NCBI RefSeq assembly: GCF_017377395.1
Contig: NZ_CP061800.1
Location: 3,927,633-3,991,632, forward strand
Source: Desulfonema magnum
GTDB taxonomy: Bacteria; Desulfobacterota; Desulfobacteria; Desulfobacterales; 4be13
Reading direction: 5' to 3'
DNA: 64,000 bases
How positions within the stretch are numbered: the stretch's first letter is position 1; each line of letters begins with the position of its first letter. This document shows, one piece after another, positions 8,325 through 17,774 of this stretch. The translations under genes and the position numbers were made by a program. A model generated the notes under the pieces. It saw nothing but the letters and a program-made list of their open reading frames with translations. It ran no database searches and was not told the origin of the DNA.

Positions 8325-11300
8325 ATGAAACAATTCAGACTTTTTACCGGGAACCGCGTGGAAATTCTTGCGGAGTTATTGGCCAATGTTCTGAAGACAC
8401 CGCTAAAATCCGCGCTGGATAAGGAAGTTATTGTTGTTCAGAGCAAAGGCATGGCACGCTGGATATCCATGGAGCTTGCCCGTTATCATGGTGTCTGCGC
8501 AAACATCAGCTTCCGCTTTCCCAATGATTTTATTTATGAAAATTTTCAAAACATCTTGTCAGGACTTCCTGAAACATCGCCCTGTGATCCTGAAATAATG
8601 ACTTGGAAGCTCATGAAGCTTCTTATGACCTGCACCACGAAGCCGGAGTTTGAAATTCTTGAAAACTACCTGGAAGGAAACGGAGAATCGCTCAGGCGGT
8701 TCCAGCTTTCGGAGCGCATTGCAGATATTTATGATCAATACCTGATTTTTCGTCCTGATATGATTTCCAAATGGGAGCAGGGCAAAGAAAATCACTGGCA
8801 GGCGATGCTTTGGAGAGAACTGATCAGGGGCGATGAAGGGATGCACCGTGCAGGATTAAGAAACGCTTTTTTTGAAGTGCTTGAAAACGCACTTAAATTT
8901 GGAAATCATAAACTGAAATTTCCGGAGAGGATTTCAGTCTTTGGCATATCCGGTCTGCCGCGATTTCATATTGAGGTGCTTGACGCGATATCCTGGTTCA
9001 CCGAGGTGAATTTTTTCCTCATGAATCCGTGCGGATACTATTGGGGAGATATCCTTTCAAAAGGACAAATTAAAAGACTTGCTGCCAAAGACAGCCTGTA
9101 TGATACTGACAGCGAAGCCCTCCATATTGAGCAGGGAAACAGCCTCCTGGCCTCTATGGGAACGCTGGGAAGAGACTTTTTTGATCTGATGAATGAATTC
9201 GTCAGCGAGGAATATCCGTATTTTGAAGAACCTGGTGAAAACACGCTGCTTTCGTGCATCCAGTCCGACATTGTGAATCTCAGGGAGCGAGGCTCGGAAT
9301 CAAAGATAAAAGACAACGATTTTGAAAATGACACTTCAATTCAGATTCATTCGTGTCACAGTCCCATGCGGGAAATCGAGGTCCTGCATGACAGACTCCT
9401 TCAGATGTTTGAAAGCGATCCGACCCTGAGGCCCCGGGATATTCTGGTAATGACGCCGGATATTGAAATCTATTCGCCTTATATTCAGGCGGTGTTTGAT
9501 TTGCCCGCGGATGATTCCAAGAGAATTCCTTTCAGTATTGCGGATCGGAGTATTCGCACGGAGAGCCGTATAATTGACACATTTATGACGATGCTTGATC
9601 TTACGAACGGAAGATTCGGGGCGGCTCAGATATTCTCGGTTCTCGAATCTCCGGCCGTGTGTCGGAAATTCAGTTTGTCGGACGCGGACCTTGATATCAT
9701 TCGGAGATGGGTCCAGGACACACGAATCCGATGGGGAATTGACAGCGAGAATCGCAGGAAACTGGGATTGCCGGATATGCCTGAAAACACATGGAAAACA
9801 GGTCTGGACAGGCTGGTTTTAGGATATGCCATGCCCGGGGGAGAAGAGAAAATGTTCTCAGACATTCTCCCTTATGATTTTATTGAGGGAAATGAAGCGT
9901 CTCTTCTTGGAAAATTTCTTGAATTTACAAAGCGGCTTTTTTTTCATGTTGAATTTTTGGAAAAACGCCAAACTCTTACGGAATGGTCTGATACGCTGAA
10001 AAAAATTCTTGACGCATTCTTCGAGCCAGATGAAAATACAGAAGATGAGGCTCAGAAAATACGAACCCGCCTGAACCAACTGGCCGAGGCCGAGAATGAA
10101 GCGGATTTTAATGAAAAGATTGATATAAATGTCATCAGATGCTATCTGAGAAATTATTTTAAAAAAGAGCCTTCCAGATTCGGATTTATTGCCGGGGGGG
10201 TGACATTTTGCGCCATGCTTCCCATGCGGAGTATTCCTTTCAGGGTCATCTGTCTTACGGGCATGAACTCTGATGCTTATCCCAGACAGTCAGAGTCAAC
10301 TGGGTTTGATCTCATGGCAAAAAACATCAGGCCCGGGGATCCGTCACGCCGGAATGACGACCGGTATCTTTTTCTGGAGTCTGTTTTATCAGCCAGAGAA
10401 AAACTCTATATCAGCTATGTGGGACAAAATATTCGGGATAACAGCGTTGCTCCGCCATCGGTGCTGGTGAGCGAACTCATGGATTACATTGAAAAGGGCT
10501 TTGAAATCCCGGATAAAAAAATACTCAAAGATCATATTCTTATAATACATCGTCTCCAGGCATTCAGCCCTGAATATTTTCGGAACTCGGAACTCGGAAC
10601 TCGGAACTTGAAATTGGGACGGCTGTTCAGCTATTCTGAGGAAAATCTTGAAGCGGCACGGTGTCTCCTGAAAAATCGGAAAACACCTGCTCCGTTTATT
10701 TCCAAATGTCTTTCCGATCCTGAAACTGAATGGAAAACCATTAACTTGTCAGCGCTTTGCCGGTTTTTTAATAATCCTGCGAAATTTTTGCTCAATAAGC
10801 GTCTTCACATTTATCTTGATCAGAAGGATTCTGTTCTCATGGAAAAAGAATCTTTTGATCTCAATGGATTGGATAAGTATTTTCTTGGGCGGGATTTGGT
10901 GGAAAAGAAACTTGACACCCGAGAACCTGAACAATTTTTTGCCTTAAAAAAAGCTTCGGGACAGTTGCCCCACGGAACTGTAGGTACCTGCATTTATGAC
11001 AGAATCAGTCAGGAGACAGACCAGTTTGTAAAAAAAATACAGCCATATATACAGGGAACAGCTTTGAAGCCTTTGGAAGTGGATCTGAGTTTAAATGGTT
11101 TCAGACTGAACGGAAAAATTGATGCGATTTATCCTGAAAGACTGGTTCATTATCGTTATGCAAAAGTAAAGTCCTCAGATCGTATCAAAACATGGATTCA
11201 TCACCTGGTTCTGAATTGCAGGAACGGTTCAGGTTACGGGGCTGACAGCAAATATCCCCGGTTCAGTATGCTTGCAGGTTCGGATTCAATGTGGAAATAT

Positions 11301-11630
11301 GAGCCACTGGAAAACAGCGAAGCGATTCTTGAAACCCTCTTGGAAAAATACTGGGAAGGGCTGAAAAAACCTCTTCATTTTTTTCCAAAGACCTCTTGGG
11401 AATATGCGGATATGATTCTCGGAAAAAGTAAGTCCTCTGAAGCTGCGTTGCAAAAAGCACAAAATGCCTGGACAGGAGGCGATTGGAGTTCCGGTGAAAT
11501 TGAAGAAGATTTCTATTTTCAGCTTTGTTTTGAACACGCAAACCCCCTTGACTCAGAATTTCAGAAAACTGCATTGGAAATTTTTGAACCGCTTATAAAT
11601 GTTCAGGAAGAGGTATCGTCTGTTGAATGA
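8325..11630 (+). CDS. recC: RecC, exodeoxyribonuclease V gamma subunit
   Basis: The 1101-residue product opens with FRLFTGNRVEILAELLANVL and VVQSKGMARWISMELARY, characteristic of RecC, and contains the helicase-like fold segment VICLTGMNSDAYPRQ near residue 650 and a degenerate nuclease-like C-terminus. RecC is the Chi-recognising subunit of RecBCD, acting in double-strand break resection. Length matches the family. An in-frame heptamer array (10581-10615) encodes RNSELGTRNLKLG, probably in a surface loop. No recB follows. Instead there is a tandem repeat block and then recD2, so the usual recCBD operon is not present here; recB must lie elsewhere or be lost. Confidence 0.93.
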   Translation: MKQFRLFTGNRVEILAELLANVLKTPLKSALDKEVIVVQSKGMARWISMELARYHGVCANISFRFPNDFIYENFQNILSGLPETSPCDPEIMTWKLMKLLMTCTTKPEFEILENYLEGNGESLRRFQLSERIADIYDQYLIFRPDMISKWEQGKENHWQAMLWRELIRGDEGMHRAGLRNAFFEVLENALKFGNHKLKFPERISVFGISGLPRFHIEVLDAISWFTEVNFFLMNPCGYYWGDILSKGQIKRLAAKDSLYDTDSEALHIEQGNSLLASMGTLGRDFFDLMNEFVSEEYPYFEEPGENTLLSCIQSDIVNLRERGSESKIKDNDFENDTSIQIHSCHSPMREIEVLHDRLLQMFESDPTLRPRDILVMTPDIEIYSPYIQAVFDLPADDSKRIPFSIADRSIRTESRIIDTFMTMLDLTNGRFGAAQIFSVLESPAVCRKFSLSDADLDIIRRWVQDTRIRWGIDSENRRKLGLPDMPENTWKTGLDRLVLGYAMPGGEEKMFSDILPYDFIEGNEASLLGKFLEFTKRLFFHVEFLEKRQTLTEWSDTLKKILDAFFEPDENTEDEAQKIRTRLNQLAEAENEADFNEKIDINVIRCYLRNYFKKEPSRFGFIAGGVTFCAMLPMRSIPFRVICLTGMNSDAYPRQSESTGFDLMAKNIRPGDPSRRNDDRYLFLESVLSAREKLYISYVGQNIRDNSVAPPSVLVSELMDYIEKGFEIPDKKILKDHILIIHRLQAFSPEYFRNSELGTRNLKLGRLFSYSEENLEAARCLLKNRKTPAPFISKCLSDPETEWKTINLSALCRFFNNPAKFLLNKRLHIYLDQKDSVLMEKESFDLNGLDKYFLGRDLVEKKLDTREPEQFFALKKASGQLPHGTVGTCIYDRISQETDQFVKKIQPYIQGTALKPLEVDLSLNGFRLNGKIDAIYPERLVHYRYAKVKSSDRIKTWIHHLVLNCRNGSGYGADSKYPRFSMLAGSDSMWKYEPLENSEAILETLLEKYWEGLKKPLHFFPKTSWEYADMILGKSKSSEAALQKAQNAWTGGDWSSGEIEEDFYFQLCFEHANPLDSEFQKTALEIFEPLINVQEEVSSVE
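10581..10615 (+). repeat. CGGAACT heptamer array inside recC
   Basis: Four exact CGGAACT units plus one degenerate unit lie in frame within recC at about residues 753-764 (28 exact bases). Seven is not a multiple of three, so gain or loss of one unit would frameshift recC. Confidence 0.9.
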
Positions 11631-11649
11631 TGAAGCGAAGCTTGCCGAA

Positions 11650-11947
11650 GGGGGGATGCTCGTTTCGGCAGGCTCAACGACCGGCTGTTTCGACAGGCTC
11701 AACGACCGGTCGCACGACAGGCTCAACAGCCGGTCGCATCGACAGGCTCAACAGCCGGTCGCATCGACAGGCTCAACAGCCGGTCGCATCGACAGGCTCA
11801 ACAGCCGGTCGCACGACAGGCTCAACAGCCGGTCGCACGACAGGCTCAACGACCGGTCGCACGACAGGCTCAACGACCGGTCGCACTCACCCGCCCGGCC
11901 CCTGAGCTTCCTCCAACCTTAGCCCCCTGAGCTTGTCGAAGGGGGGA
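11650..11947. repeat. tandem REP block, units CGACAGGCTCAACRRCCGGTCGCA
   Basis: About ten near-identical units of 21-25 bp (core GACAGGCTCAAC, then CCGGTCGCA) fill the gap between recC and recD2. Both borders carry the related palindrome half GAGCTTGTCGAAGGGGG or its variant. This is the common REP family containing TTCGACAAGCTCAGG; another copy lies at 61925-62005. Two long reading frames across it are repeat artefacts. Confidence 0.85.
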
Positions 11948-12032
11948 AAATTTTTTAGTATATTTAATATGTTATAATCAGAAAAACTTTTATCCAAGTA
12001 CTTATCTCGAAATTTCCTGAAAGAGCAACATT

Positions 12033-14204
12033 ATGCTGACTGACCTTCAAGGACAGATCGAACGTATTACATACACCAACGAAGAAAACGGCTATACCAT
12101 TGCCAGACTGAAGGTCTATGGGCACCGGGATTTGGTGACCGTGGTGGGAAACCTGATGGCTCCCAACCCCGGAGAAATCCTCAAAATGAAAGGCGAATGG
12201 ACCAGCCATCCCAAATATGGCGAGCAGTTCAAAATTGTTTACTATGACACTGCTGTTCCGGCCACGGTTTATGGCATCCGAAAATATCTTGGCTCCGGTC
12301 TGATCAAAGGAGTAGGCCCCATCATTGCGGAGCGCATCGTCAATAAGTTCGGAGAAGAAACACTTGATATCATAGAAGATGACATCGGAAATCTGGCCAA
12401 GGTCGAAGGCATTGGAAAGAAACGCATCGCCATGATCCAAAAAGCATGGGATGATCAGAAAGAGATTCGGGAGGTCATGGTCTTTCTGCAAAGCCACGGT
12501 GTCAGTTCAGGCTATGCCACGAAGATATTCAAGCAATACGGAAACGAGTCCGTTGCAGTGGTGAGAGAAAATCCCTACCGCCTGGCAATGGACATCTTCG
12601 GAATCGGCTTTATCACCGCGGATCGTATTGCCGAACAGTTGGGGTTTGCCAAAGATTCCCCGTTACGGGCCGAAGCCGGGGTGCTTTATGTTCTCCATCA
12701 GCTTTCAGATGAGGGGCATGTCTATTATCCGTATGAGCCGCTTATAGAAAAAAGCAGGGAAATCCTTGAGGTTGACAGGGAGATTGTTGCCAATGCCCTT
12801 GCCACCGGCGTTGTTGAGAAAAAAATCGTGATCGAGGATCTGAATGAGGACCTTGAGGAATTCAGGATAAACAACAAGGCGATTTATCTGGCAAAGTTCC
12901 ACACCTGTGAGACCGGTATTGCCAGACGATTAAAGCTGCTGGTAAACGCTCCCAAGTCCGTTCGTGAGGTGGATTCGGAAAAGGCGGCTGAGTGGGTGCA
13001 AAAACAACTGGCAATTCAGTTGGCGGAAAAGCAGGCCGAGGCCATACAATGCGCGATTGAAAGCAAAGTCATGGTTATCACCGGAGGTCCCGGAACAGGT
13101 AAAACCACCATTATCAATGCCATATTGAAAATTTTTTCCAAACTGAACGTAAGGATCATGCTGGCCGCGCCCACGGGCAGGGCAGCAAAACGCATGACCG
13201 AAACCACGGGGTATCAGGCAAAAACCATTCACCGGATGCTTGAATACAGCATTGCAAAAGGCGGTTTTCAGAAAGATCATGAAAAACCCTTAAATTGCGA
13301 TCTGCTGATTGTGGATGAGGCCTCCATGATTGACACTGTCCTGATGCATCATCTGCTGAAAGCCATTCCGCCCCGGGCCACATTTATTCTCGTGGGAGAT
13401 GTGAACCAGCTGCCTTCTGTGGGCGCGGGAAATGTTCTCAATGACATTATTGCTTCGGATGTCGCACCTGTGGTGGAGTTAAACGAGATATTCCGTCAGG
13501 CCAGGGAAAGCCAGATTGTCATGAATGCTCACAAGATCAATAATGGCAGGATTCCGTATTTTGACCCGAATTTACCTAGGACTGATTTTTATTTTATTCA
13601 GAAAGAAGACCCTGAAAAAGTCCTGGATATTATCATGAGACTGGTAAAGGAGCGAATCCCCGGCCGCTTTGGGTTTGATCCGGTTGACGATATACAAGTC
13701 CTTACGCCCATGCACAAAGGCATTGTGGGCGCGGCAAATCTGAATATGCAATTGCAGCGGACGCTCAATCCCGGAGAAAATGGCGTGGTGCGGGGGGATC
13801 GGAACTATCGGGTCAATGACAAGGTGATGCAGATCAGGAACAATTATGACAAAGAAGTTTTTAACGGGGATATCGGGAGAATCATCCGCATTGACTCAGA
13901 GGAGAAAGAAGTCATTATCGTGTTTGACCGCAGAGAAGTCACTTATGATTTTACAGACCTGGATGAGATTGTTCTGGCTTATGCGGTTTCTGTGCATAAA
14001 TCCCAGGGATCCGAATATCCGGCGGTGGTGATCCCCATCCTCACCCAGCATTTTATCCTCTTGCAGCGTAATCTGATTTACACGGCAGTGACCAGGGGAC
14101 GGGAGCTGGTGGTCATGGTGGGAACCAAAAAAGCGTTGGCAATCGGCGTGAAAAATAATAAGACCCAGAAACGGTTTACTTATCTGAAACATCGCCTGCG
14201 CTGA
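12033..14204 (+). CDS. recD2: RecD2-type ATP-dependent DNA helicase
   Basis: The 723-residue protein has the RecD2/YrrC layout: an N-terminal OB-like domain (residues 1-70), helix-hairpin-helix segments (GVGPIIAERIVNKFG and VEGIGKKRIAMIQ, about 90-140), then an SF1B core with Walker A GGPGTGKTT near 352, DEAS box near 428 and the C-terminal motif SVHKSQGSEYPAVV near 655. RecD2 is a 5'-3' helicase used in repair in organisms without or in addition to RecBCD. It follows the recC repeat block on the same strand but has its own upstream gap, so co-transcription is uncertain. ATG 12033 has a GAAAGAG site. Confidence 0.92.
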   Translation: MLTDLQGQIERITYTNEENGYTIARLKVYGHRDLVTVVGNLMAPNPGEILKMKGEWTSHPKYGEQFKIVYYDTAVPATVYGIRKYLGSGLIKGVGPIIAERIVNKFGEETLDIIEDDIGNLAKVEGIGKKRIAMIQKAWDDQKEIREVMVFLQSHGVSSGYATKIFKQYGNESVAVVRENPYRLAMDIFGIGFITADRIAEQLGFAKDSPLRAEAGVLYVLHQLSDEGHVYYPYEPLIEKSREILEVDREIVANALATGVVEKKIVIEDLNEDLEEFRINNKAIYLAKFHTCETGIARRLKLLVNAPKSVREVDSEKAAEWVQKQLAIQLAEKQAEAIQCAIESKVMVITGGPGTGKTTIINAILKIFSKLNVRIMLAAPTGRAAKRMTETTGYQAKTIHRMLEYSIAKGGFQKDHEKPLNCDLLIVDEASMIDTVLMHHLLKAIPPRATFILVGDVNQLPSVGAGNVLNDIIASDVAPVVELNEIFRQARESQIVMNAHKINNGRIPYFDPNLPRTDFYFIQKEDPEKVLDIIMRLVKERIPGRFGFDPVDDIQVLTPMHKGIVGAANLNMQLQRTLNPGENGVVRGDRNYRVNDKVMQIRNNYDKEVFNGDIGRIIRIDSEEKEVIIVFDRREVTYDFTDLDEIVLAYAVSVHKSQGSEYPAVVIPILTQHFILLQRNLIYTAVTRGRELVVMVGTKKALAIGVKNNKTQKRFTYLKHRLR

Positions 14205-14298
14205 TGATCGTCAGATGCCTGACACTGCCTGTTATCAGGGTTCGGACAATTTCCGAAGCGCCCGAACTGACCGGACATAAATCCTTCCTGCAACTCCT

Positions 14299-14611
14299 CT
14301 GATTATAACGGATTTAGGGGAAGCTGTTAAAGCCCCGCGGGGCGACATAAGTACCTAACCATAAATTTTCGATATTTGCCCGGAAAAGAAACCCGGGTTT
14401 TTTCCCGGAATGACCCGCTGCCCATGACGGAAAAACCCGGGGTTCTCCTTTTCTCGGAAAAAAAGATGTATAAAAAACTTTTGCTCCGGACTTATTTATA
14501 GCATTCATCATGCCGGACTGACAAAGCCCCGTAAGGGCGGCAAATCTCCTGCTGCAAATATGCCGCCCTTACGGGGCTTTGTCGGCCCTTCCCTAAATCC
14601 GTTATAATCAG
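14299..14611. mobile_element. palindromic element family 3, interrupted by a family 1 MITE
   Basis: The outer ends are CTGATTATAACGGATTTAGG and its inverted copy ending at 14611. The internal arms around GCCCCGTAAGGGCGGCA match the copies at 57354-57491 and 60605-60781. A complete family 1 MITE sits inside at 14348-14494, showing that the family 3 element was there first. Confidence 0.85.
14348..14494. mobile_element. MITE family 1, copy C (nested)
   Basis: TA-AGTACCTAACCATAA at the left and TTTGCTCCGGACT-TA at the right, with the conserved internal hairpin. Nested in the family 3 element between convergent genes recD2 and cdsA. Confidence 0.85.
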
Positions 14612-15414
14612 AAAATATATTCTTTAAAAAGGTAAGCCACCGGCGCTGCAAACAGCAACGCGTCAATACGATCCAGAATGCCGCCATGTCCCGGGAGGAT
14701 CACGCCTGAATCTTTGACACCGGAGAAGCGTTTGAATTCGGATTCAAACAAATCTCCCACCTGTCCTGCCGCACCGACCAGGAGAAAAAACAGGATACTT
14801 GTGCCCCAGGAGAGCGAGGAGAGAAAAAAGACCTTGAAAATTCCGCCGATCCCCACATTTGACACAAGCCCGCCAAGGGATCCCTCGATGGTTTTTCCCG
14901 GGCTTACCGAAGGGCAGAGCTTATGATTTCCCCAACGCCTGCCCGTGTAAAACGCTCCGATATCACCGGCAAAGACAATACATAACAGGAAAAATATCCA
15001 CGTCATGCCATCTGTCCCGTTTCGGATCAGAACCAGGAAAGAAAGTAACAGCGGAATATAGGTCATGCCCTGAACCTGTTTTGCCACGTTCTCCAATATA
15101 AACGGATCCGATTTAAACTGGGACAGGGAAAACAGGGCGGAAAGAATCAGATTCAGCGCAACCACGCCTAAAATAAGATCATAAGCATTTCTGTAAGCAG
15201 CCCAGATGATGAGCGGTCCCAGAAACACGGCCAGGACAAGTATGAGACCGGATATTGTTTTGCTTTTCGGATTAAAAACAATACGGAAATATTCACACAA
15301 GCCGATCAGGCACACGACACCGATAAGCATGGCAAAAAAAATCCCCCCTTTGTAAATCAGGAAGATGAGAAAAGGGAGGGCTGTAAGAGCTGTGATCCAA
15401 CGTTTTAAGTGCAT
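14608..15414 (-). CDS. cdsA: phosphatidate cytidylyltransferase CdsA
   Basis: Converts phosphatidic acid and CTP to CDP-diacylglycerol in the inner membrane. I start it at ATG 15414 (MHLKRWITALTALPFLIFL), giving 268 residues. A longer frame to GTG 15486 adds 24 residues encoded by AGTGARA heptamer repeats and is unlikely to be native. The protein is strongly hydrophobic with about eight membrane segments and carries the family C-terminal signature, VKDSGVILPGHGGILDRIDALL. It is the last gene of the conserved rpsB-tsf-pyrH-frr-uppS-cdsA order. Its 3' end abuts the family 3 palindromic element, which may serve as a bidirectional terminator against recD2. Confidence 0.94.
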   Translation of the reverse strand: MHLKRWITALTALPFLIFLIYKGGIFFAMLIGVVCLIGLCEYFRIVFNPKSKTISGLILVLAVFLGPLIIWAAYRNAYDLILGVVALNLILSALFSLSQFKSDPFILENVAKQVQGMTYIPLLLSFLVLIRNGTDGMTWIFFLLCIVFAGDIGAFYTGRRWGNHKLCPSVSPGKTIEGSLGGLVSNVGIGGIFKVFFLSSLSWGTSILFFLLVGAAGQVGDLFESEFKRFSGVKDSGVILPGHGGILDRIDALLFAAPVAYLFKEYIF

Positions 15415-15420
15415 AAGATT

Positions 15421-15496
15421 AAAGGAGTGAGAAGTGATTAAAAGTGAAAAGTGAGAAGTGAATATTGAGAATTTACCACTTCCCACTTCTCACTTC
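15421..15496 (-). repeat. AGTGARA heptamer repeats, two inverted blocks
   Basis: Units AGTGAAA/AGTGAGA at 15427-15462 face the inverted CACTTCCCACTTCTCACTTCC at 15477-15496. They fill the uppS-cdsA gap and create a spurious N-terminal extension of cdsA. Confidence 0.8.
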
Positions 15497-15497
15497 C

Positions 15498-16241
15498 TCA
15501 GACTTTGCCGAACCTGCGTTCACGCTGCTGGTAGGCTTTCAGAATCTGAATGAATTCTTCCTTGCCAAAGTCCGGCCATAAGGTGTTTGTAATATAAATT
15601 TCCGAATATGCGATCTGCCACAACAGAAAATTACTGATACGCATTTCTCCGCTGGTTCTGATCAGCAGATCAGGATCCGTCATTCCCCTTGTATAAAGAT
15701 GATCCGCCACAAGTTCAGGCGTCACCGCGTCAGGATCAATTTCTCCCTGTTTTGCTTTCCTCGCGATGTCCTGAACCATTCTGACGATCTCAGCCCGTCC
15801 CCCGTAACTCAGCGCGAGATTAAGAAGCATCCCCTCATTCTTCTCAGTCGTATGAATGGTCTCATACAATAAATCCCGAACGCCATCCGGCAGCCGTTCT
15901 GTCTGACCGATTGCATTGAGACGAATGTTGTTATCCATCATCTCCCGGAGTTCTGATTTAAGAAATTTCTTGAGAAGCGCCATGAGGGCAGAAACTTCCA
16001 GTTTGGGCCGTTGCCAGTTTTCTGTAGAAAAGGCATACAGTGTCAGAACGGAAATTCCCATCTCACGGGCGGCACGCACAATCTTCCGCACAACGTCCAT
16101 GCCTTGCTCATGGCCCCTTACACGATTCGCAAGACGTTTTTTTGCCCAACGGCCGTTGCCGTCCATAATTATGGCAACATGAGCGGGAATTTTTGCAGGA
16201 TCAAGTTCTGCGTATTTATCGGAAAACGTACTAGAATTCAA
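15498..16241 (-). CDS. uppS: isoprenyl transferase (undecaprenyl diphosphate synthase) UppS
   Basis: Cis-prenyltransferase making the C55 lipid carrier for peptidoglycan. The 247-residue protein carries HVAIIMDGNGRWAKKR (catalytic Asp near residue 27), TLYAFSTENWQRP, and the C-terminal substrate motif TSGEMRISNFLLWQIAYSE. Length is typical. Its start overlaps the frr stop by 11 bp, implying coupling, and cdsA follows, linking lipid carrier and phospholipid synthesis. Confidence 0.96.
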   Translation of the reverse strand: MNSSTFSDKYAELDPAKIPAHVAIIMDGNGRWAKKRLANRVRGHEQGMDVVRKIVRAAREMGISVLTLYAFSTENWQRPKLEVSALMALLKKFLKSELREMMDNNIRLNAIGQTERLPDGVRDLLYETIHTTEKNEGMLLNLALSYGGRAEIVRMVQDIARKAKQGEIDPDAVTPELVADHLYTRGMTDPDLLIRTSGEMRISNFLLWQIAYSEIYITNTLWPDFGKEEFIQILKAYQQRERRFGKV

Positions 16242-16788
16242 GGATCTCTTTCTCTTTTTCTTTATAGATTTCGTCTATGCGTTTAACATACTCATCTGTT
16301 ATTTTCTGCACCTGATCCTGGGCTTTAAACGCGTCATCCTCTGAAACATCTCCGTCTTTTTTCAGACCTTTTAACAATTCATTTGAATCCCGGCGAATAT
16401 TACGCACAGCAATCTTATAATCCTCGCATGTTTTGTTTACGATTTTCACCAGTTCTTTTCGCCGTTGTTCAGTAAGGGCCGGAATGGAGATGCGTATGAT
16501 TTTCCCATCATTTGAAGGGGTAAGTCCCAGATCGGATTTTAATACGGCCTTTTCAATATCCTTGATTACGGAAACATCCCACGGCTGTATGGTAATCAGC
16601 CGGCTTTCAGGAACAGAAAGCGACGCCATCTGGTTAAGAGGGGTCACCGTACCGTAATAATCAACCCGAATACCATCCAAAAGAGACAGGGACGCACGCC
16701 CTGTCCGAACTCTCTTCAATTCATTTTCAAGGGCACTGATCGACTTGCCCATTCTGTCTTTGGTTTCCTCATATATTTCTTCGATCAT
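16231..16788 (-). CDS. frr: ribosome recycling factor
   Basis: Splits post-termination ribosomes with EF-G. The 185-residue length and sequence (MGKSISALENELKRVRTGRASLSLLD, SVIKDIEKAVLKSDLGLTP, IRRDSNELLK) match RRF. It lies between pyrH and uppS in the conserved order, overlapping uppS by 11 bp and separated from pyrH by 176 bp that contains a heptamer repeat. Confidence 0.97.
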   Translation of the reverse strand: MIEEIYEETKDRMGKSISALENELKRVRTGRASLSLLDGIRVDYYGTVTPLNQMASLSVPESRLITIQPWDVSVIKDIEKAVLKSDLGLTPSNDGKIIRISIPALTEQRRKELVKIVNKTCEDYKIAVRNIRRDSNELLKGLKKDGDVSEDDAFKAQDQVQKITDEYVKRIDEIYKEKEKEILEF

Positions 16789-16842
16789 TGACCTTCACCT
16801 CTCATTAAACCGAATTTTATTTGTCAAAACTTCATCATTATG

Positions 16843-16874
16843 AAAGTGTCAGGTGTTAAGTGTTAAGTGTTAGA
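16843..16874 (-). repeat. CTTAACA/CCTGACA heptamer array
   Basis: Read on the minus strand this is TCTAACACTTAACACTTAAC followed by ACCTGACACTTTCATAA. It shares both the unit and the CACTTTCATAA right flank with the arrays at 34330 and 38114. Confidence 0.85.
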
Positions 16875-16964
16875 AACAAAACATCCTGAAATTTTCATGT
16901 TTCATTGTAAGCCTCAATGCAAAACAGGTGAAGCAAATCTCAGATTCGGTAATTAAAAACCCCG

Positions 16965-17681
16965 TCAGTTAGTGATTCGGGAACCAATGTCCTCTCCGCA
17001 TACAACGTTTTTTATGTTTCCTTTGTTGTTCAGACTGAAAACCACAAGGGGAAGCTGATTATCCATGGCCAGAGAAATAGCTGTCATGTCCATGACTTTC
17101 AACTGACGTTCCAGCGCCTCCATGTAAGTGATATTTTTTACAAATTCAGCGTCCTTATTCTCAACAGGATCCGAATCATACAGGCCATCCACTTTGGTGG
17201 CCTTCAGAAGGATCTCAGCATGAATTTCCTGCGCCCTCAGCACCGCGGCAGTATCAGTCGTAAAATACGGACTGCCCGTGCCTGCTGCAAAAATAACCAC
17301 CCGTCCTTTTTCAAGATGACGGACAGCCCTGCGAAGGATATAGGGTTCGGCCACTTCGTGCATGGATATGGCGGTCTGCACCCGGGTCTGAATATCCTTT
17401 TTTTCCAAAGCATCCTGAAGCGCAAGACTGTTGATGACCGTGGCAAGCATCCCCATATGGTCTGCCGAAGCCCGGTCCATGCCATAGGAACTTGCTGCGA
17501 TTCCCCTGAAGATATTGCCGCCTCCGACAACAATGGCCGTCTCAACCCCGAGTCCGACTATTGAACCAATCTCATCCGCCACATATTGTATCATTTGCGG
17601 ACTGATGCCGAAGGAGTGATCTCCCATCAGTGCCTCGCCACTCAGTTTTAAGAGAATTCTTTTAAATTGCGGAAGTGCCAA
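16965..17681 (-). CDS. pyrH: uridylate kinase PyrH
   Basis: Phosphorylates UMP to UDP. I start it at TTG 17681 ([20 protein letters not shown]), preceded by a G-run, giving 238 residues, the family length. The in-frame extension to ATG 17726 ([15 protein letters not shown]) is encoded by ATAATTG heptamers and is not conserved. Motifs include KLSGEALMG (ATP binding), [10 protein letters not shown] and [17 protein letters not shown]. The gene lies between tsf and frr in the conserved operon order. Confidence 0.95.
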   Translation of the reverse strand: MALPQFKRILLKLSGEALMGDHSFGISPQMIQYVADEIGSIVGLGVETAIVVGGGNIFRGIAASSYGMDRASADHMGMLATVINSLALQDALEKKDIQTRVQTAISMHEVAEPYILRRAVRHLEKGRVVIFAAGTGSPYFTTDTAAVLRAQEIHAEILLKATKVDGLYDSDPVENKDAEFVKNITYMEALERQLKVMDMTAISLAMDNQLPLVVFSLNNKGNIKNVVCGEDIGSRITN

Positions 17682-17696
17682 CCGATTGCCCCCCTG

Positions 17697-17771
17697 ATTT
17701 AATTGATAATTGATAATTGAATGCACAGCGTTAATTCACAATTGTCAATTATCAATTATCAATTATCAATT
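17697..17771 (-). repeat. AATTGAT/ATAATTG heptamer repeats
   Basis: Two inverted runs of the heptamer ATAATTG lie between tsf and pyrH and supply the spurious in-frame N-terminal extension of pyrH. The two runs could pair as a hairpin in the operon mRNA. Confidence 0.85.
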
Positions 17772-17774
17772 CCT

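Noticed and set aside
11599..11922. Two overlapping reading frames of 92-107 codons after recC
   Set aside because: Both consist of translated REP units (repeated Arg-Leu-Asn or Thr-Gly-Ser patterns) and have no ribosome binding site.
15415..15486. N-terminal extension of CdsA
   Set aside because: Encoded by AGTGARA repeats; the family start MHLKRW is at 15414.
17682..17726. N-terminal extension of PyrH
   Set aside because: Encoded by ATAATTG heptamer repeats; conserved PyrH start is at TTG 17681.
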